Shown here piece by piece: positions 44,989-53,954 of a DNA stretch of 64,000 nt. The DNA lies in the NCBI RefSeq assembly GCF_026153205.1, contig NZ_JAPFBW010000015.1:62001-126000 (forward strand), written 5' to 3'. The notes beneath the pieces are model-generated. The model saw nothing but the letters and a program-made list of their open reading frames with translations. It had not been told where the DNA came from and ran no database searches. A program made the position numbers and the translations under genes. How positions within the stretch are numbered: the stretch's first letter is position 1; each line of letters opens with the position of its first letter. This DNA is from Aquabacterium sp. A7-Y. GTDB taxonomy: Bacteria > Pseudomonadota > Gammaproteobacteria > Burkholderiales > Burkholderiaceae_C.

Positions 44989-46329
44989 TCACATGCCGCT
45001 GGGATAGGTTTCGGTCTCGGGGCTGTGCTGCCACCGGCCCGAGCGATCCAGCGGCCGCACCGAGCGACTGTCGTCGACGTGGATCAGCGCATCGAACTGC
45101 GCCGACACGCGGGCCCTGAAGTAATGGCTCATCAGCTCGGTGTCCGGCCGGTAGATGACGCCGATGGCACGCTGCAGCAGCGGCTGGTCCAGGGCCTCGA
45201 CGAGCGCCGCATCGCCGCGCAGCGGCAGCGCGAACCGTTCGGCGCCGCTGTCGTGCATCACCCGCTCGATGCTGCCCGGGCGCGACTCCAGCACCTGCTT
45301 GCGCTCCACCGGGGCGTCCCAGTCCGACGCTGCCGCGACCGTGCCGGTGTGGGTGGTGAAACCGAGCAGGAAGCTGTTCTGGGGCAGGCGCTCGCGCACC
45401 AGCTGGCCCAGGTTGAGCTGGCCCTGCTCGGCCCAGTCGGTGGCGCGGGCGTCGCCCAGGTGGGAGTTGTGGGCCCACACCACGATGCGCGGCGGCCGAC
45501 CCCGGCGGCTCTGCAGGTGAGCCTGCAGCGCTTCCAGCGTCTCGGCCATGTGCGTGTCGCGCAGGTTCCAGGAGTCCGAGCGACCCTGGAACATGGTCCG
45601 GTAGTAGGCCTCCGCGTTGCGGACCACGCGGGCGTTCTGCTGCGCGTAGAACAGCTCGTCGGCCTCCGCCATGCCGTCGTGGCGCAGCCCCTGAGGGCTG
45701 CCGCGGCAGAGCTCTCGCAACTGCTGCAGCACCTCGCGTTCGCAGTCGTCGCGCATCCCGAAAGTGGCCGCATAGCCGTAGCGCTGCGGGTCGTCGGCCA
45801 GGTGATCGAAGCAGGCATAACGTTCGCGGGCACGCCGCGCGCCGTCGGGATCGGCTCGCTCCAGATAGCGCACCACCGCGTCCATCGAGCCGCGCAGGCT
45901 GTAGAGGTCCAGCCCCCAGAATCCGATGCGCTCGCTGGGATCGTCCAAGGTGTCGTTGTGGGAGCGCAACCAGCGCAGGAACTCGACCACCTCGGCATTG
46001 CGCCACATCCAGCGCGGAAAGCGCTCGAAGCCGCGCAGGGCTGCCTCGACGTTCCCATCATCGCTCGCGCCTTGCAGGTAGCGGCTCACCCGCAGGGCGT
46101 CGGGCCAGTCGGCTTCGACGGCAACTGCATCGAACCCCTTGACGGCAATGAGCCGCCGGGTGATCTGAGCGCGCAGCCGGTAGAACTCATGGGTGCCGTG
46201 GCTGGCCTCGCCGAGCAGCACGACCGAGGCGTCGCCGATCTGCTCGACCAGCCGCTCCAGGCCGGCGTTGCCCGCGAGCTCGATCGCGTGGCGTCGAACC
46301 AGGGCGGGCAGGTCGGAGCGGCCGGCCAT
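44989..46329 (-). CDS. Erythromycin esterase-like protein
   Basis: A 446-residue member of the erythromycin-esterase family. The signature LGEASHGTHEFYRLR with the catalytic-region histidine, and the later VVWAHNSHLGDARAT, are clear. Most chromosomal relatives are not macrolide resistance enzymes, so resistance should not be assumed. No macrolide genes are nearby. Confidence 0.85.
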   Translation of the reverse strand: MAGRSDLPALVRRHAIELAGNAGLERLVEQIGDASVVLLGEASHGTHEFYRLRAQITRRLIAVKGFDAVAVEADWPDALRVSRYLQGASDDGNVEAALRGFERFPRWMWRNAEVVEFLRWLRSHNDTLDDPSERIGFWGLDLYSLRGSMDAVVRYLERADPDGARRARERYACFDHLADDPQRYGYAATFGMRDDCEREVLQQLRELCRGSPQGLRHDGMAEADELFYAQQNARVVRNAEAYYRTMFQGRSDSWNLRDTHMAETLEALQAHLQSRRGRPPRIVVWAHNSHLGDARATDWAEQGQLNLGQLVRERLPQNSFLLGFTTHTGTVAAASDWDAPVERKQVLESRPGSIERVMHDSGAERFALPLRGDAALVEALDQPLLQRAIGVIYRPDTELMSHYFRARVSAQFDALIHVDDSRSVRPLDRSGRWQHSPETETYPSGM

Positions 46330-46338
46330 GGGTGGGCG

Positions 46339-46665
46339 TCAGTGCAGGGCCCGCTTCAACGCAGTGATCTCGAGGTGCGCCTCCTGGATCGCGCTGCGCA
46401 GCTGCGGGTCGACGTGGCGGGCGTTGCGGCAGGCTTCCATGACACGTTCACCGACCTGCTCCAGCGATTCCAGGCATTCGAGCAGGCCGGAGGCGTCCTG
46501 GGCCTGCTGCATCACCCGTTTCAGCTGGTCCGAGCGGCGGTCCAGCTCGCCGACATACTCCTTGAGTTCCTGGGGCGCGTAGCCGCTGGAGCGGCAGGCC
46601 AGTGCGGCATCGTCGATGCACAGTTCGATCTGCTCGAACCGTTCCCTGACTTGGTTGAGGTGCAT
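46339..46665 (-). CDS. Small helical coiled-coil protein
   Basis: A 108-residue protein that looks almost entirely helical with heptad-like spacing (LNQVRERFEQIELCIDDAALACRS, DQLKRVMQQAQDASGLLECLESLEQV). Four cysteines are present. The ATG at 46665 follows aaggacacc. It lies 10 bp upstream of the erythromycin-esterase-like gene. Unknown function. Confidence 0.65.
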   Translation of the reverse strand: MHLNQVRERFEQIELCIDDAALACRSSGYAPQELKEYVGELDRRSDQLKRVMQQAQDASGLLECLESLEQVGERVMEACRNARHVDPQLRSAIQEAHLEITALKRALH

Positions 46666-46827
46666 GGTGTCCTTACTGGGCAGCGGTTGGTGAAACGGAT
46701 ACAGCTCGGGGTGTAAAGCCTGCAGGGCCGGCCGCCCCTGTGGCAAGGCGGCCGGCCGGCCCGCGAGGGCGGCAATGCGAGGATCGAGCAAGCGGCGTAC
46801 CCTGGGTGCGCCGCAGCGGCCGCCGCG

Positions 46828-47217
46828 TCAGTGGCGCGCGTGGGTTCCCGCCGCCGTGGTGGGCCGGGCGCGGTGGTCGGCCATGCGCCGGCACAGCCCT
46901 GCACACAAACGGCAAGCCTGCGCGCAAGCGCGGCAGTGCTCCATCGGGTGCTGCTCACACTCGTCCGCGCATTGGTCGCACAGGCCGGCGCAGAAGGCGC
47001 AGGCGGTATGGTCGGAGGCGCTGCCGCGTGCCATGAAGCCGGCCGCCAGTCGGCAAGCCTGGGCGCAGTCCATGTCCAGCGCGATGCAGCGCGCCATGGC
47101 CCGCGGATCTGCTTCCTGCAGACAGGCGATGGCACAGCGGTCACAGGCGTCGGCGCAGGCATAACACGCCTCGATGGCGGCGCTGTGACTCTCGGTCGGG
47201 ATGGCACTCTCCGGCAT
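46828..47217 (-). CDS. Cys-rich four-helix-bundle copper-storage-like protein (DUF326)
   Basis: A 129-residue protein with 18 cysteines arranged as CxxxC repeats along helices (ACYACADACDRCAIAC, CAFCAGLCDQCADEC, CRACAQACRLCAGLC), a pattern shared by Csp copper-storage and DUF326 proteins. No signal peptide is seen, so it is cytosolic, like Csp3. It probably sequesters copper(I). The ATG at 47217 has caggagaccgtc upstream. Confidence 0.85.
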   Translation of the reverse strand: MPESAIPTESHSAAIEACYACADACDRCAIACLQEADPRAMARCIALDMDCAQACRLAAGFMARGSASDHTACAFCAGLCDQCADECEQHPMEHCRACAQACRLCAGLCRRMADHRARPTTAAGTHARH

Positions 47218-47294
47218 GACGGTCTCCTGAATGAAGCTGGGTTGCAAGGCGCTGGGCCTCGTCACGCAGAAGGCAAGCCTTGCGCCCGGCGGGC

Positions 47295-47699
47295 TCAACG
47301 CATCCCGGCGTGCGGCGGCGGTCGCCGCGTGCGTTGAGCCACCCGAAAGACCTCCGCGCCCAGCTTGGCCAGCATCAGTGGTTTCGTGACAAAGCCGTCG
47401 ACGCCCGCTTCGAAGCAGGCAGCCCGGTCCGCCGGCGTGTAGAAAGCACTTGCCACGATGATGGGGAACCAGGGCAGCCGCTCATCGGCCTGCAGGCGCC
47501 GCAACTCGCGCGTCGTCTCCAGGCCGTCCATGCGCGGCATCTGCACGTCCATGAGCACCGCTTCCGGGGCCTGTGCCAGGCAGGATTCGATGGCAGCGGC
47601 GCCGTCGTCGGCGACACGCACCGCATAACCGAGGGCTTTCAGCATGCCGGCCGCCAGCACCTGGCTGACGGCATCGTCCTCGACAACAAGAAACTCCAT
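47295..47699 (-). CDS. Stand-alone response-regulator receiver domain
   Basis: A 134-residue CheY-like protein. The phosphoacceptor is D in LMDVQMPRMDG near residue 51, with acidic pocket VVEDD and the K in FVTKPL. No output domain follows; it may serve a hybrid kinase elsewhere. It lies 77 bp upstream of the Cys-rich protein gene in the same orientation. Confidence 0.92.
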   Translation of the reverse strand: MEFLVVEDDAVSQVLAAGMLKALGYAVRVADDGAAAIESCLAQAPEAVLMDVQMPRMDGLETTRELRRLQADERLPWFPIIVASAFYTPADRAACFEAGVDGFVTKPLMLAKLGAEVFRVAQRTRRPPPHAGMR

Positions 47700-47856
47700 G
47701 CGGGCTCCAGTGCAATTTCAGCTTGCCCGTCGTGCAGGCACGCGCGCTGCCTGAATGCGTTGTCAGGCGTTCAGGCACGGCAGCTCCACGCGGGCTGCCT
47801 GACCCTGATCCCGAGTTTGACCCATGTCCAACAACTTGCCATCCAAAGGAGTACGC

Positions 47857-48339
47857 ATGCAAGCCTTACAACTCAGCCTCAAAGTGACGGGTGTGGCTCT
47901 CGCTGCCTTGATGACTCTCGCAGGCTGCGGCCGGCGTGACGACGCCGGCGAGCCGGTGGCCCAGGCCGACACCACGGGCACCATGGGCACCACCACAACG
48001 CCCGGCGCGACCACCGGCACACCGGATCCGGCCGCCGGGGGCTCGACGGGCACGTCGGGCAGCACCGGCACGACCGGAGCGACGGGATCGACCGGTTCCT
48101 CCGGCACCACCACCACCCCGACACCGGGAACGGCCGGCACCATGGGCAGCACGGGTGCCGGCACCGCCCCCGATGCCACGGGCTCCGGCACGCCGGGCAC
48201 GGGCGCCGGCGCGGCGGGATCGACCGGCATGACCGGCACCACGGGCACCACGGGCACGGGTGCTACGGGCAGCCCCGGCGCCGCCGGGGCCGCCTCCGCG
48301 CCTGGCACCGGCACCAGTACGGGTACCGGGACCCGGTGA
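47857..48339 (+). CDS. Low-complexity Gly/Thr/Ser-rich lipoprotein
   Basis: A 160-residue lipoprotein. The lipobox LMTLAGC ends a normal signal segment; the rest is almost only Gly, Thr, Ala, Ser and Pro in repeated GT/GTTG/GSTG units. The ATG at 47857 has aaggagtacgc upstream; an earlier ATG at 47824 would add 11 residues. It is probably a flexible, disordered surface or periplasmic protein. Confidence 0.8.
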   Translation: MQALQLSLKVTGVALAALMTLAGCGRRDDAGEPVAQADTTGTMGTTTTPGATTGTPDPAAGGSTGTSGSTGTTGATGSTGSSGTTTTPTPGTAGTMGSTGAGTAPDATGSGTPGTGAGAAGSTGMTGTTGTTGTGATGSPGAAGAASAPGTGTSTGTGTR

Positions 48340-48353
48340 TCGCAGGTCTCTCG

Positions 48354-48374
48354 TCCGCCGGCTCCGCCGGCGGA
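48354..48374 (+). terminator. Hairpin after the low-complexity lipoprotein
   Basis: Perfect 8-bp stem tccgccgg/ccggcgga with a 5-base loop, 14 bp after the stop; followed by gttcgtt. Confidence 0.55.
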
Positions 48375-48490
48375 GTTCGTTGGCGGAGGCGCTGCGCTGC
48401 GGCCGACCTCCGGGATCCACAACTTCCCGTCGTGCCCCGGCCTTCAACCCATCGGGCACGGCTGCTTGTCGACACGACACGAGGAGAACG

Positions 48491-49009
48491 ATGGTGCCTA
48501 TGACATATCGCGTGAGCGTGATGGTGGCGGCGCTGGCTTTTGGCAGCGCCGTGGCGGCCCAGGGCCTGCAGAAGTCAGACGTGGCCTTTCTCAAGCAGGC
48601 CGCCCAGAACAACCATGCGGAAGTCGAAAGCAGCAAGGTCGCGCAGACCAAGGCCTCGCATGCCGACGTCAAGGCCTTCGCGGCCCGCATGATCGAGGAC
48701 CATACCAAGGCCGGCGACGAGCTGAAGGCATTGGCCGCGTCCAAGGGGGTGGAGGTGCCCGACGAAGCCTCGGTGATGCAGAAGGCCAAGACCAAGGTGC
48801 TCAGCGCAATGGATGGCGACAAGTTCGACCGTCGTTATGTCGACGAGATGGGGGTGGACGCTCACCAGGAAACCATCAAGCTCTTCACCCGCGCCGCGGC
48901 CGAAGCCAAGGATGCCGAAGTGAAGGCTTTCGCCGGCAAGACGCTGCCCTCGCTGCAGCACCATCTGAAGACGGCCCAGGAGCTCGACGCCGCGCTCCGG
49001 CGCCGCTGA
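48491..49009 (+). CDS. DUF4142 exported protein
   Basis: A 172-residue protein with a signal peptide (VSVMVAALAFGSAVAA) and a DUF4142 helical-bundle domain, including SDVAFLKQAAQNNHAEVESSKVAQTKAS and FAARMIEDHTKAGDEL. The two-half duplicated histidine-containing helices resemble ferritin-like bundles. Its role is unknown; such genes are common and often multi-copy. The ATG at 48491 has gaggagaacg upstream. Confidence 0.87.
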   Translation: MVPMTYRVSVMVAALAFGSAVAAQGLQKSDVAFLKQAAQNNHAEVESSKVAQTKASHADVKAFAARMIEDHTKAGDELKALAASKGVEVPDEASVMQKAKTKVLSAMDGDKFDRRYVDEMGVDAHQETIKLFTRAAAEAKDAEVKAFAGKTLPSLQHHLKTAQELDAALRRR

Positions 49010-49158
49010 GCTGACCGGCCGCGCGAGACGGATTTCACAGCCGGCCCGGCGCGACCCCGCGAGGCGCTCAAGTTTTCCGGCTGAGCGCCGAAGGCATCGG
49101 AGACGGCGCACGCCCACCGCGGACGTGCGCCGGTCGAGTCTCACGACCTGGACCTCCG

Positions 49159-50316
49159 ATGTTTTCTGCCCCAGCCTGCAATTCCCAGCCTTCCGTCCTG
49201 CGCGGCATGACCCAGGAGCCCGACCCCGAACGGGCCGCCGCGGCCTTGTATGCGCAGATCGGTCGACCCGGGCTGGCGCTGGCGGTGGTGTTCTGCTCGC
49301 CCAGCTATGACCGCGAGCGCCTCGCGCGCGCGCTGCGCGAGAACTTCGGCGAGACGCCGCTGATCGGCTGCACCACCGCCGCCGAGATCGGTCCGGGCGG
49401 TTATCGCACCGGTGGCCTGAGTGGCTTCAGCCTCGCGGCCGATGCCTTCTCGGTGGTGTTGCGTCCGATCGAAGGCCTGCAGGGGTATGCAGCGGCCGAC
49501 GGCCAGCTGATCGTCGACGGCATGCGGGCCGAGTGCGCCGCGAGCGGCCGGGTGGCGACGCGCGAGAACAGCTTCGCCTTCCTGCTGATCGACGGTACTT
49601 CCAAGCGCGAGGAGCGCGTCGCGCATTCGCTGCACATCGCGCTGGGCGACATCGAGCTGTTCGGCGGCTCCTCGGGCGACGGCGTCGATGCCGGCCAGCA
49701 GCCCTATGTGATGCACGGCGGAGCCTTTCATCGCGACCTCGCGGTGCTGGCGCTGGTGAGCACGGCCCGACCCTTCGCGGTGTTCAAGACCGAGAGCCAC
49801 GTGCCGACCTCGACCCGGATGGTGATCACCGAGGCCGACCCGGAAAACCGCCGCGTGATCGAGATCAACGGCGAGCGGGCGGCGATCGAATACGCTCGCC
49901 TGGTCGGCGTGGAGGTGGGGCAGCTCGACATCGGCGTGTTCTCGCGCTATCCGGTCGGCGTGATGCGGCGCGGCGAGTACTACCCGCGCGCCATCGCGTG
50001 GGTCGACGAGGACCTGGGCCTGACCTTCGCCTGCGCGATCGACAGCGGCGTGGTGCTCTCGGTGGCCCGGCCGACCGATTTGCTGGAGTCGCTGGAGCGC
50101 CGCCTCGCCGCGATCTGCGAACAGATCGGCCCGCCGGAGCTGCTGATCACCTTCGACTGCCTGTTTCGCTACCACGAGATGCTGGAGCAGGGCACGGTGC
50201 AGGCGGTGGGGGAGCTGATGGACCGGCATGGCGCGGTGGGTTTCAGCACCTACGGAGAGCAGTACAACTCCATGCACATCAACCAGACCCTCACCGGGGT
50301 GGCGATCGGACGCTGA
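49159..50316 (+). CDS. FIST sensory domain protein
   Basis: A 385-residue protein made of FIST_N and FIST_C domains. The N-terminal block LIGCTTAAEIGPGGYRTGGLSGFSLA and the C-terminal FDCLFRYHEML and FSTYGEQYNSMHINQTLTG are family signatures. FIST domains bind small ligands, proposed to be amino acids, and usually feed signal-transduction partners. It ends 1 bp before a GGDEF/EAL gene, so it likely senses a signal for that enzyme. Confidence 0.9.
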   Translation: MFSAPACNSQPSVLRGMTQEPDPERAAAALYAQIGRPGLALAVVFCSPSYDRERLARALRENFGETPLIGCTTAAEIGPGGYRTGGLSGFSLAADAFSVVLRPIEGLQGYAAADGQLIVDGMRAECAASGRVATRENSFAFLLIDGTSKREERVAHSLHIALGDIELFGGSSGDGVDAGQQPYVMHGGAFHRDLAVLALVSTARPFAVFKTESHVPTSTRMVITEADPENRRVIEINGERAAIEYARLVGVEVGQLDIGVFSRYPVGVMRRGEYYPRAIAWVDEDLGLTFACAIDSGVVLSVARPTDLLESLERRLAAICEQIGPPELLITFDCLFRYHEMLEQGTVQAVGELMDRHGAVGFSTYGEQYNSMHINQTLTGVAIGR

Positions 50317-50317
50317 G

Positions 50318-52567
50318 ATGAACGGCAAGCTCGATCCTCAAGCCGTCATCCGTGCCCTCGAGGACCGCATCCGCAAGCTCGAGAAGACCAACGCGGTGCT
50401 GATGCAGGCCGCCGAGGGGCGCAGCGACGCGGAGCACGGCGCCTACGATCTTTTCAAGACCAATGCCACGCTGGAGCAGAAGGTGGCCGAGCGCACCCTG
50501 AGCCTGCAACTGGCGCAGGAGCAGCTGCAGCGCGGCCTCTCGCTGGTGCGCGCGACGCTGGACTCGACCGCCGACGGCATCGTGGTGGTCGACGTGCACG
50601 GCCGGGTGGTCGACTACAACGAACGCTTCCGCAGCTTCTGGCGCATTCCCGAGGACCTCGCCGCCGCAGGCCAGGCGCTGGCCCTGCTGCAGCACCTGGG
50701 CTCCCAGGTGGTGAACCGCGAGGACTTCGTGGCCCGGCTGCTGCAGCTGGCCTACGATCCCAACGCGCACATCCTGGAGGAGATCCAGTGCCTCGACGGC
50801 CGGCTGCTCGAACTGTATTCGACGCCGCAGCGCGTGGACGGCAAGACGGTCGGCCGGGTCTGGTGCTTTCGCGACATCACCGAACGCAAGCGCACTGGCG
50901 AGATGACCTCCCGGCTGGGCCACATCCTCAACAGCTCGTCCAACGAGATCTACCTGTTCGACGCCGACAGCCTGAAGTTCATCCAGGCCAACCGCAGCGC
51001 GCAGCGCAACCTCGGCTACAGCCAGGACGAACTGCGCGGCATGCAACCCTTGGACGTCGTCGTGGGCCTGACCCGCAACCGCTTCCTGCGCCAGCTGAGG
51101 CCGCTGTATACCGGCAGCGTCGAAGAACTGCGCTACGAGGCCGAGCTGCGGCGGCGCGACGGCTCGACCTACCCGGTGGCGATGCACCTGCAGCTCTCGC
51201 GCCGCGAGGACCCCGCGGTGTTCGTCGCGGTGGTGCAGGACATCACCGAGCGCCGGCGCGCCCACGAGGAGCTGCGCTACCTCGCCAACTACGACAGCCT
51301 GACGGGCCTGGCCAACCGCAACCTCTTCCGCGAACGGCTCGGCGTGATGCTGCGCGAGGCCCAGGACCGGCAGCTCCAGGTCGCCGTGATGTTCCTCGAC
51401 CTGGACCGCTTCAAGTCGGTCAATGACACGCTCGGCCACAGTGCCGGCGACCGGCTGCTGCAGCAGGTGGCGCAGCGCATCAAGTCCTGCCTGCGCAGCT
51501 CGGACCTGGTGGCGCGCCAGGGCGGCGACGAGTTCGCGGTCGCGCTGTGCGGCGCGACACCCGACAGCGCCGGCGCGGTGGCGCAGAAGATCCTGAAGGC
51601 TTTCAACCATCCCTTCCTGGTCGACCGGCAGGAGCTCTACAGCGGCACCAGCATCGGCCTGTCCTTCTTCCCGGTCGACGGGCGCGACGTCGACACCCTG
51701 CTGAAGCAGGCCGACGTCGCGATGTACCTGGCGAAGGAACAAGGCCGCGGCAACTACCAGTTTTTCCGCTCTCAGCTCGGCGTGATGGCGCAGGACCGGC
51801 TGGACTTCGAGGGCCGGCTGCGCGCGGCCGCCGGGCGCGGCGAGCTGCGCCTGCACTACCAGGGCCAGTTCGACCTGCAGAGCGGCGCGCTGCTGGGTTT
51901 CGAGGCGCTGGTGCGCTGGCAGCATCCTCAGCTGGGCCTGCTGTCGCCCGACCGCTTTATCCCCACGGCCGAGGAGATCGGCGCCATCGTGCCGATCGGC
52001 GAGTGGGTGCTGCGTAGCGCCTGCCTGCAGTGGCACGAGTGGAGCGCCGGCGGCCGGCGACCCTTGCAGATGGCGGTCAACATCTCGGTGCGCCAGCTGC
52101 GCGAGCCGGACTTCGTCGACGTGGTGTGCCGCGTGGTGCGCGAGACCGGGATGGACCCGGCCTCGCTCGAACTGGAGCTGACCGAGACCGGCCTGATGAC
52201 GGACGCCGATCTCAGCACCGGCATCCTGGAGCGGCTCAAGGCGCAGGGTTTCCGGCTCTCGATCGACGATTTCGGCACCGGCTATTCCTCGCTCGCCTAC
52301 CTCAATCGCTTCTCGATCGACACGCTCAAGATCGACCGCTCCTTCGTGCGGGAGATCGGATCGGCTCGCGACAGTACCGCCATCGTGCAGGCCATCGGCG
52401 CGCTGGGCAAGGCGATGCGGCTCAAGGTGGTGGCCGAAGGCGTGGAGACCCAGGCCCAGGCGGACTTCCTGCGCGAGCAGGGCTGCCCCGTGGCGCAGGG
52501 CTATCTGTTCAGCAAGCCCTTGCCGCCCGAGGCGGCAAGGGCCCTGCTGGGCCCGGCCGCCGGCTGA
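50318..52567 (+). CDS. PAS-GGDEF-EAL protein (cyclic-di-GMP turnover)
   Basis: A 749-residue protein. After a coiled-coil start (1-70) there are two PAS domains (about 80-195 and 205-320), a GGDEF domain with intact GGDEF at 402-406 and an EAL domain with E529-A-L. Because both catalytic motifs are intact, it could make or break cyclic-di-GMP. The ATG lies 1 bp after the FIST gene stop, so the two are probably translated together. Confidence 0.94.
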   Translation: MNGKLDPQAVIRALEDRIRKLEKTNAVLMQAAEGRSDAEHGAYDLFKTNATLEQKVAERTLSLQLAQEQLQRGLSLVRATLDSTADGIVVVDVHGRVVDYNERFRSFWRIPEDLAAAGQALALLQHLGSQVVNREDFVARLLQLAYDPNAHILEEIQCLDGRLLELYSTPQRVDGKTVGRVWCFRDITERKRTGEMTSRLGHILNSSSNEIYLFDADSLKFIQANRSAQRNLGYSQDELRGMQPLDVVVGLTRNRFLRQLRPLYTGSVEELRYEAELRRRDGSTYPVAMHLQLSRREDPAVFVAVVQDITERRRAHEELRYLANYDSLTGLANRNLFRERLGVMLREAQDRQLQVAVMFLDLDRFKSVNDTLGHSAGDRLLQQVAQRIKSCLRSSDLVARQGGDEFAVALCGATPDSAGAVAQKILKAFNHPFLVDRQELYSGTSIGLSFFPVDGRDVDTLLKQADVAMYLAKEQGRGNYQFFRSQLGVMAQDRLDFEGRLRAAAGRGELRLHYQGQFDLQSGALLGFEALVRWQHPQLGLLSPDRFIPTAEEIGAIVPIGEWVLRSACLQWHEWSAGGRRPLQMAVNISVRQLREPDFVDVVCRVVRETGMDPASLELELTETGLMTDADLSTGILERLKAQGFRLSIDDFGTGYSSLAYLNRFSIDTLKIDRSFVREIGSARDSTAIVQAIGALGKAMRLKVVAEGVETQAQADFLREQGCPVAQGYLFSKPLPPEAARALLGPAAG

Positions 52568-52583
52568 GGTACGGCAGCGAGCT

Positions 52584-53387
52584 TCAGCCGGCCAGGCGCT
52601 GCAGGGCCCGGGCGGTTTCGGCGTCGGCCGGAAAGAAGGTTTCCATCGCCAGCTCGGCGAGGGTCAGGTCCACCGGCGTGCCGAACACCGTGGTGGTGCT
52701 GATGAAGGACAGCAGCCCGGCCTCGCTCCTGAGTCGCAGCGGCACGACGATGCCGGCGAACACGCCGTCTTCCTCGGCGCAGCCGGTACCGGCCCCGGCC
52801 GGCTGGGGCAGCGCGCGCAACTCCTCCAGCAGCGCGACCAGCACCGGATCGCCGCTGACCTCGATCTGCCGATGCAGGCGCGCCAGCAGGTGCGAGCGCC
52901 ATTGCCGCAGGTTGACGATGCGCGGGGCCAGGCCTTCCGGGTGCAGGCTCAGCCTCAGCACGTTCACCGGCGGCGCGAGCAAGTGCTCCGGCAGGCCGGC
53001 CAGCAGCGGCGCTACCGAAGCGTTGGCCATCACCAGGGTCCAGTGGCGGTCGAGCGCGAGCGCCGGGTAGGGCTGGTGCGCCTGCAGCAGGCGCGCGACG
53101 GCGTCGCGGGCGGCGCTCATCGAGGGGTCGGCCAGCGGCCGCTCCGGGAACATCGGCGCGTAGCCGGCGGCGATCAGCAGGGCGTTGCGTTCGCGCAGGG
53201 GCACTTCGAGGTACTCGGCGAGGCGCAGCAGCATCTCACGGCTGGGCAGGGCCCGGCCGGTCTCCATGCAGCTGAGGTGGCGGGTCGAGACCTCGGCCTC
53301 GCAGGCGAGGTCGAGCTGGCTCAGACGGCGGCGCTGGCGCCATTGGCGCAGCAAGACGCCGACGTTGGGGAGGCTGCGGGTGTCCAT
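52584..53387 (-). CDS. XRE-family regulator with MmyB-like ligand domain
   Basis: A 267-residue protein. The HTH is at about 8-60 (LLRQWRQRRRLSQLDLACEAEVSTRHLSCMETGR). The rest is the MmyB-like domain that binds a fatty-acid-like ligand in related proteins. It is divergent from the small membrane protein at 53511 with a 123-bp gap, and may regulate it. Confidence 0.85.
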   Translation of the reverse strand: MDTRSLPNVGVLLRQWRQRRRLSQLDLACEAEVSTRHLSCMETGRALPSREMLLRLAEYLEVPLRERNALLIAAGYAPMFPERPLADPSMSAARDAVARLLQAHQPYPALALDRHWTLVMANASVAPLLAGLPEHLLAPPVNVLRLSLHPEGLAPRIVNLRQWRSHLLARLHRQIEVSGDPVLVALLEELRALPQPAGAGTGCAEEDGVFAGIVVPLRLRSEAGLLSFISTTTVFGTPVDLTLAELAMETFFPADAETARALQRLAG

Positions 53388-53510
53388 GGCCGCGACGATA
53401 GCGTGCTTCGCAGCGCGGCACCATGACCTGCGACGTCATGGACGGGTGCCGCTGCCTCGCCGACGATGCCGCCACGGCCCGCCGGTGGGCCGGTCTGCAA
53501 GGAGTTCACC

Positions 53511-53918
53511 ATGTCCTCGGTCCTTCCCGTTTCGCCCTTCCTGCGCCGCGTGCTGGCGGCCGACGCGCTGCTGAGTGGCGCCAGCGGCCTCCTGATGACG
53601 GCCGGCGCCGCCTTCCTGGCGCCCCGGCTCGGCCTGCCGGCCGAGCTGCTGGGCGTGGCCGGCCTGAGCCTGCTGCCGTTCGCGGCGGCGCTTGCCTGGC
53701 TCGCCACACGCCGGCAGCTGCCGCGCGCGGCGCTGTGGGCGCTGGTGGCCTACAACACGCTCTGGGTGCTCGACAGCGCGCTGCTGCTGGCCGGCGGCTG
53801 GTTCGAGCCGACCTGGCTCGGCCAGGCCTTCGTTGTGCTTCAGGCCCTTGTCGTCGCGGTGTTGGCCGAGCTTCAGGTGGTGGGCCTGCGGCGCGCGCAG
53901 GCCGCTGCCCCGGTCTGA
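53511..53918 (+). CDS. Small membrane protein of unknown function
   Basis: A 135-residue protein with four hydrophobic segments (about 18-40, 45-63, 72-93 and 100-122). No motif is recognised. The ATG at 53511 has caaggagttcacc upstream. It is divergent from an XRE/MmyB regulator that may control it. Confidence 0.7.
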   Translation: MSSVLPVSPFLRRVLAADALLSGASGLLMTAGAAFLAPRLGLPAELLGVAGLSLLPFAAALAWLATRRQLPRAALWALVAYNTLWVLDSALLLAGGWFEPTWLGQAFVVLQALVVAVLAELQVVGLRRAQAAAPV

Positions 53919-53954
53919 CGGCGGCTGATCTCGGCGTCAAGCCGTGAGGTCGGT

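Noticed and set aside
44989-46329. Erythromycin-esterase-like gene considered as a resistance determinant
   Set aside because: No mobile context or macrolide genes; most chromosomal relatives are not resistance enzymes.
47857-48339. Repetitive tract considered as a CRISPR or VNTR array
   Set aside because: The repeats are short in-frame codon repeats within a lipoprotein, without constant spacers.
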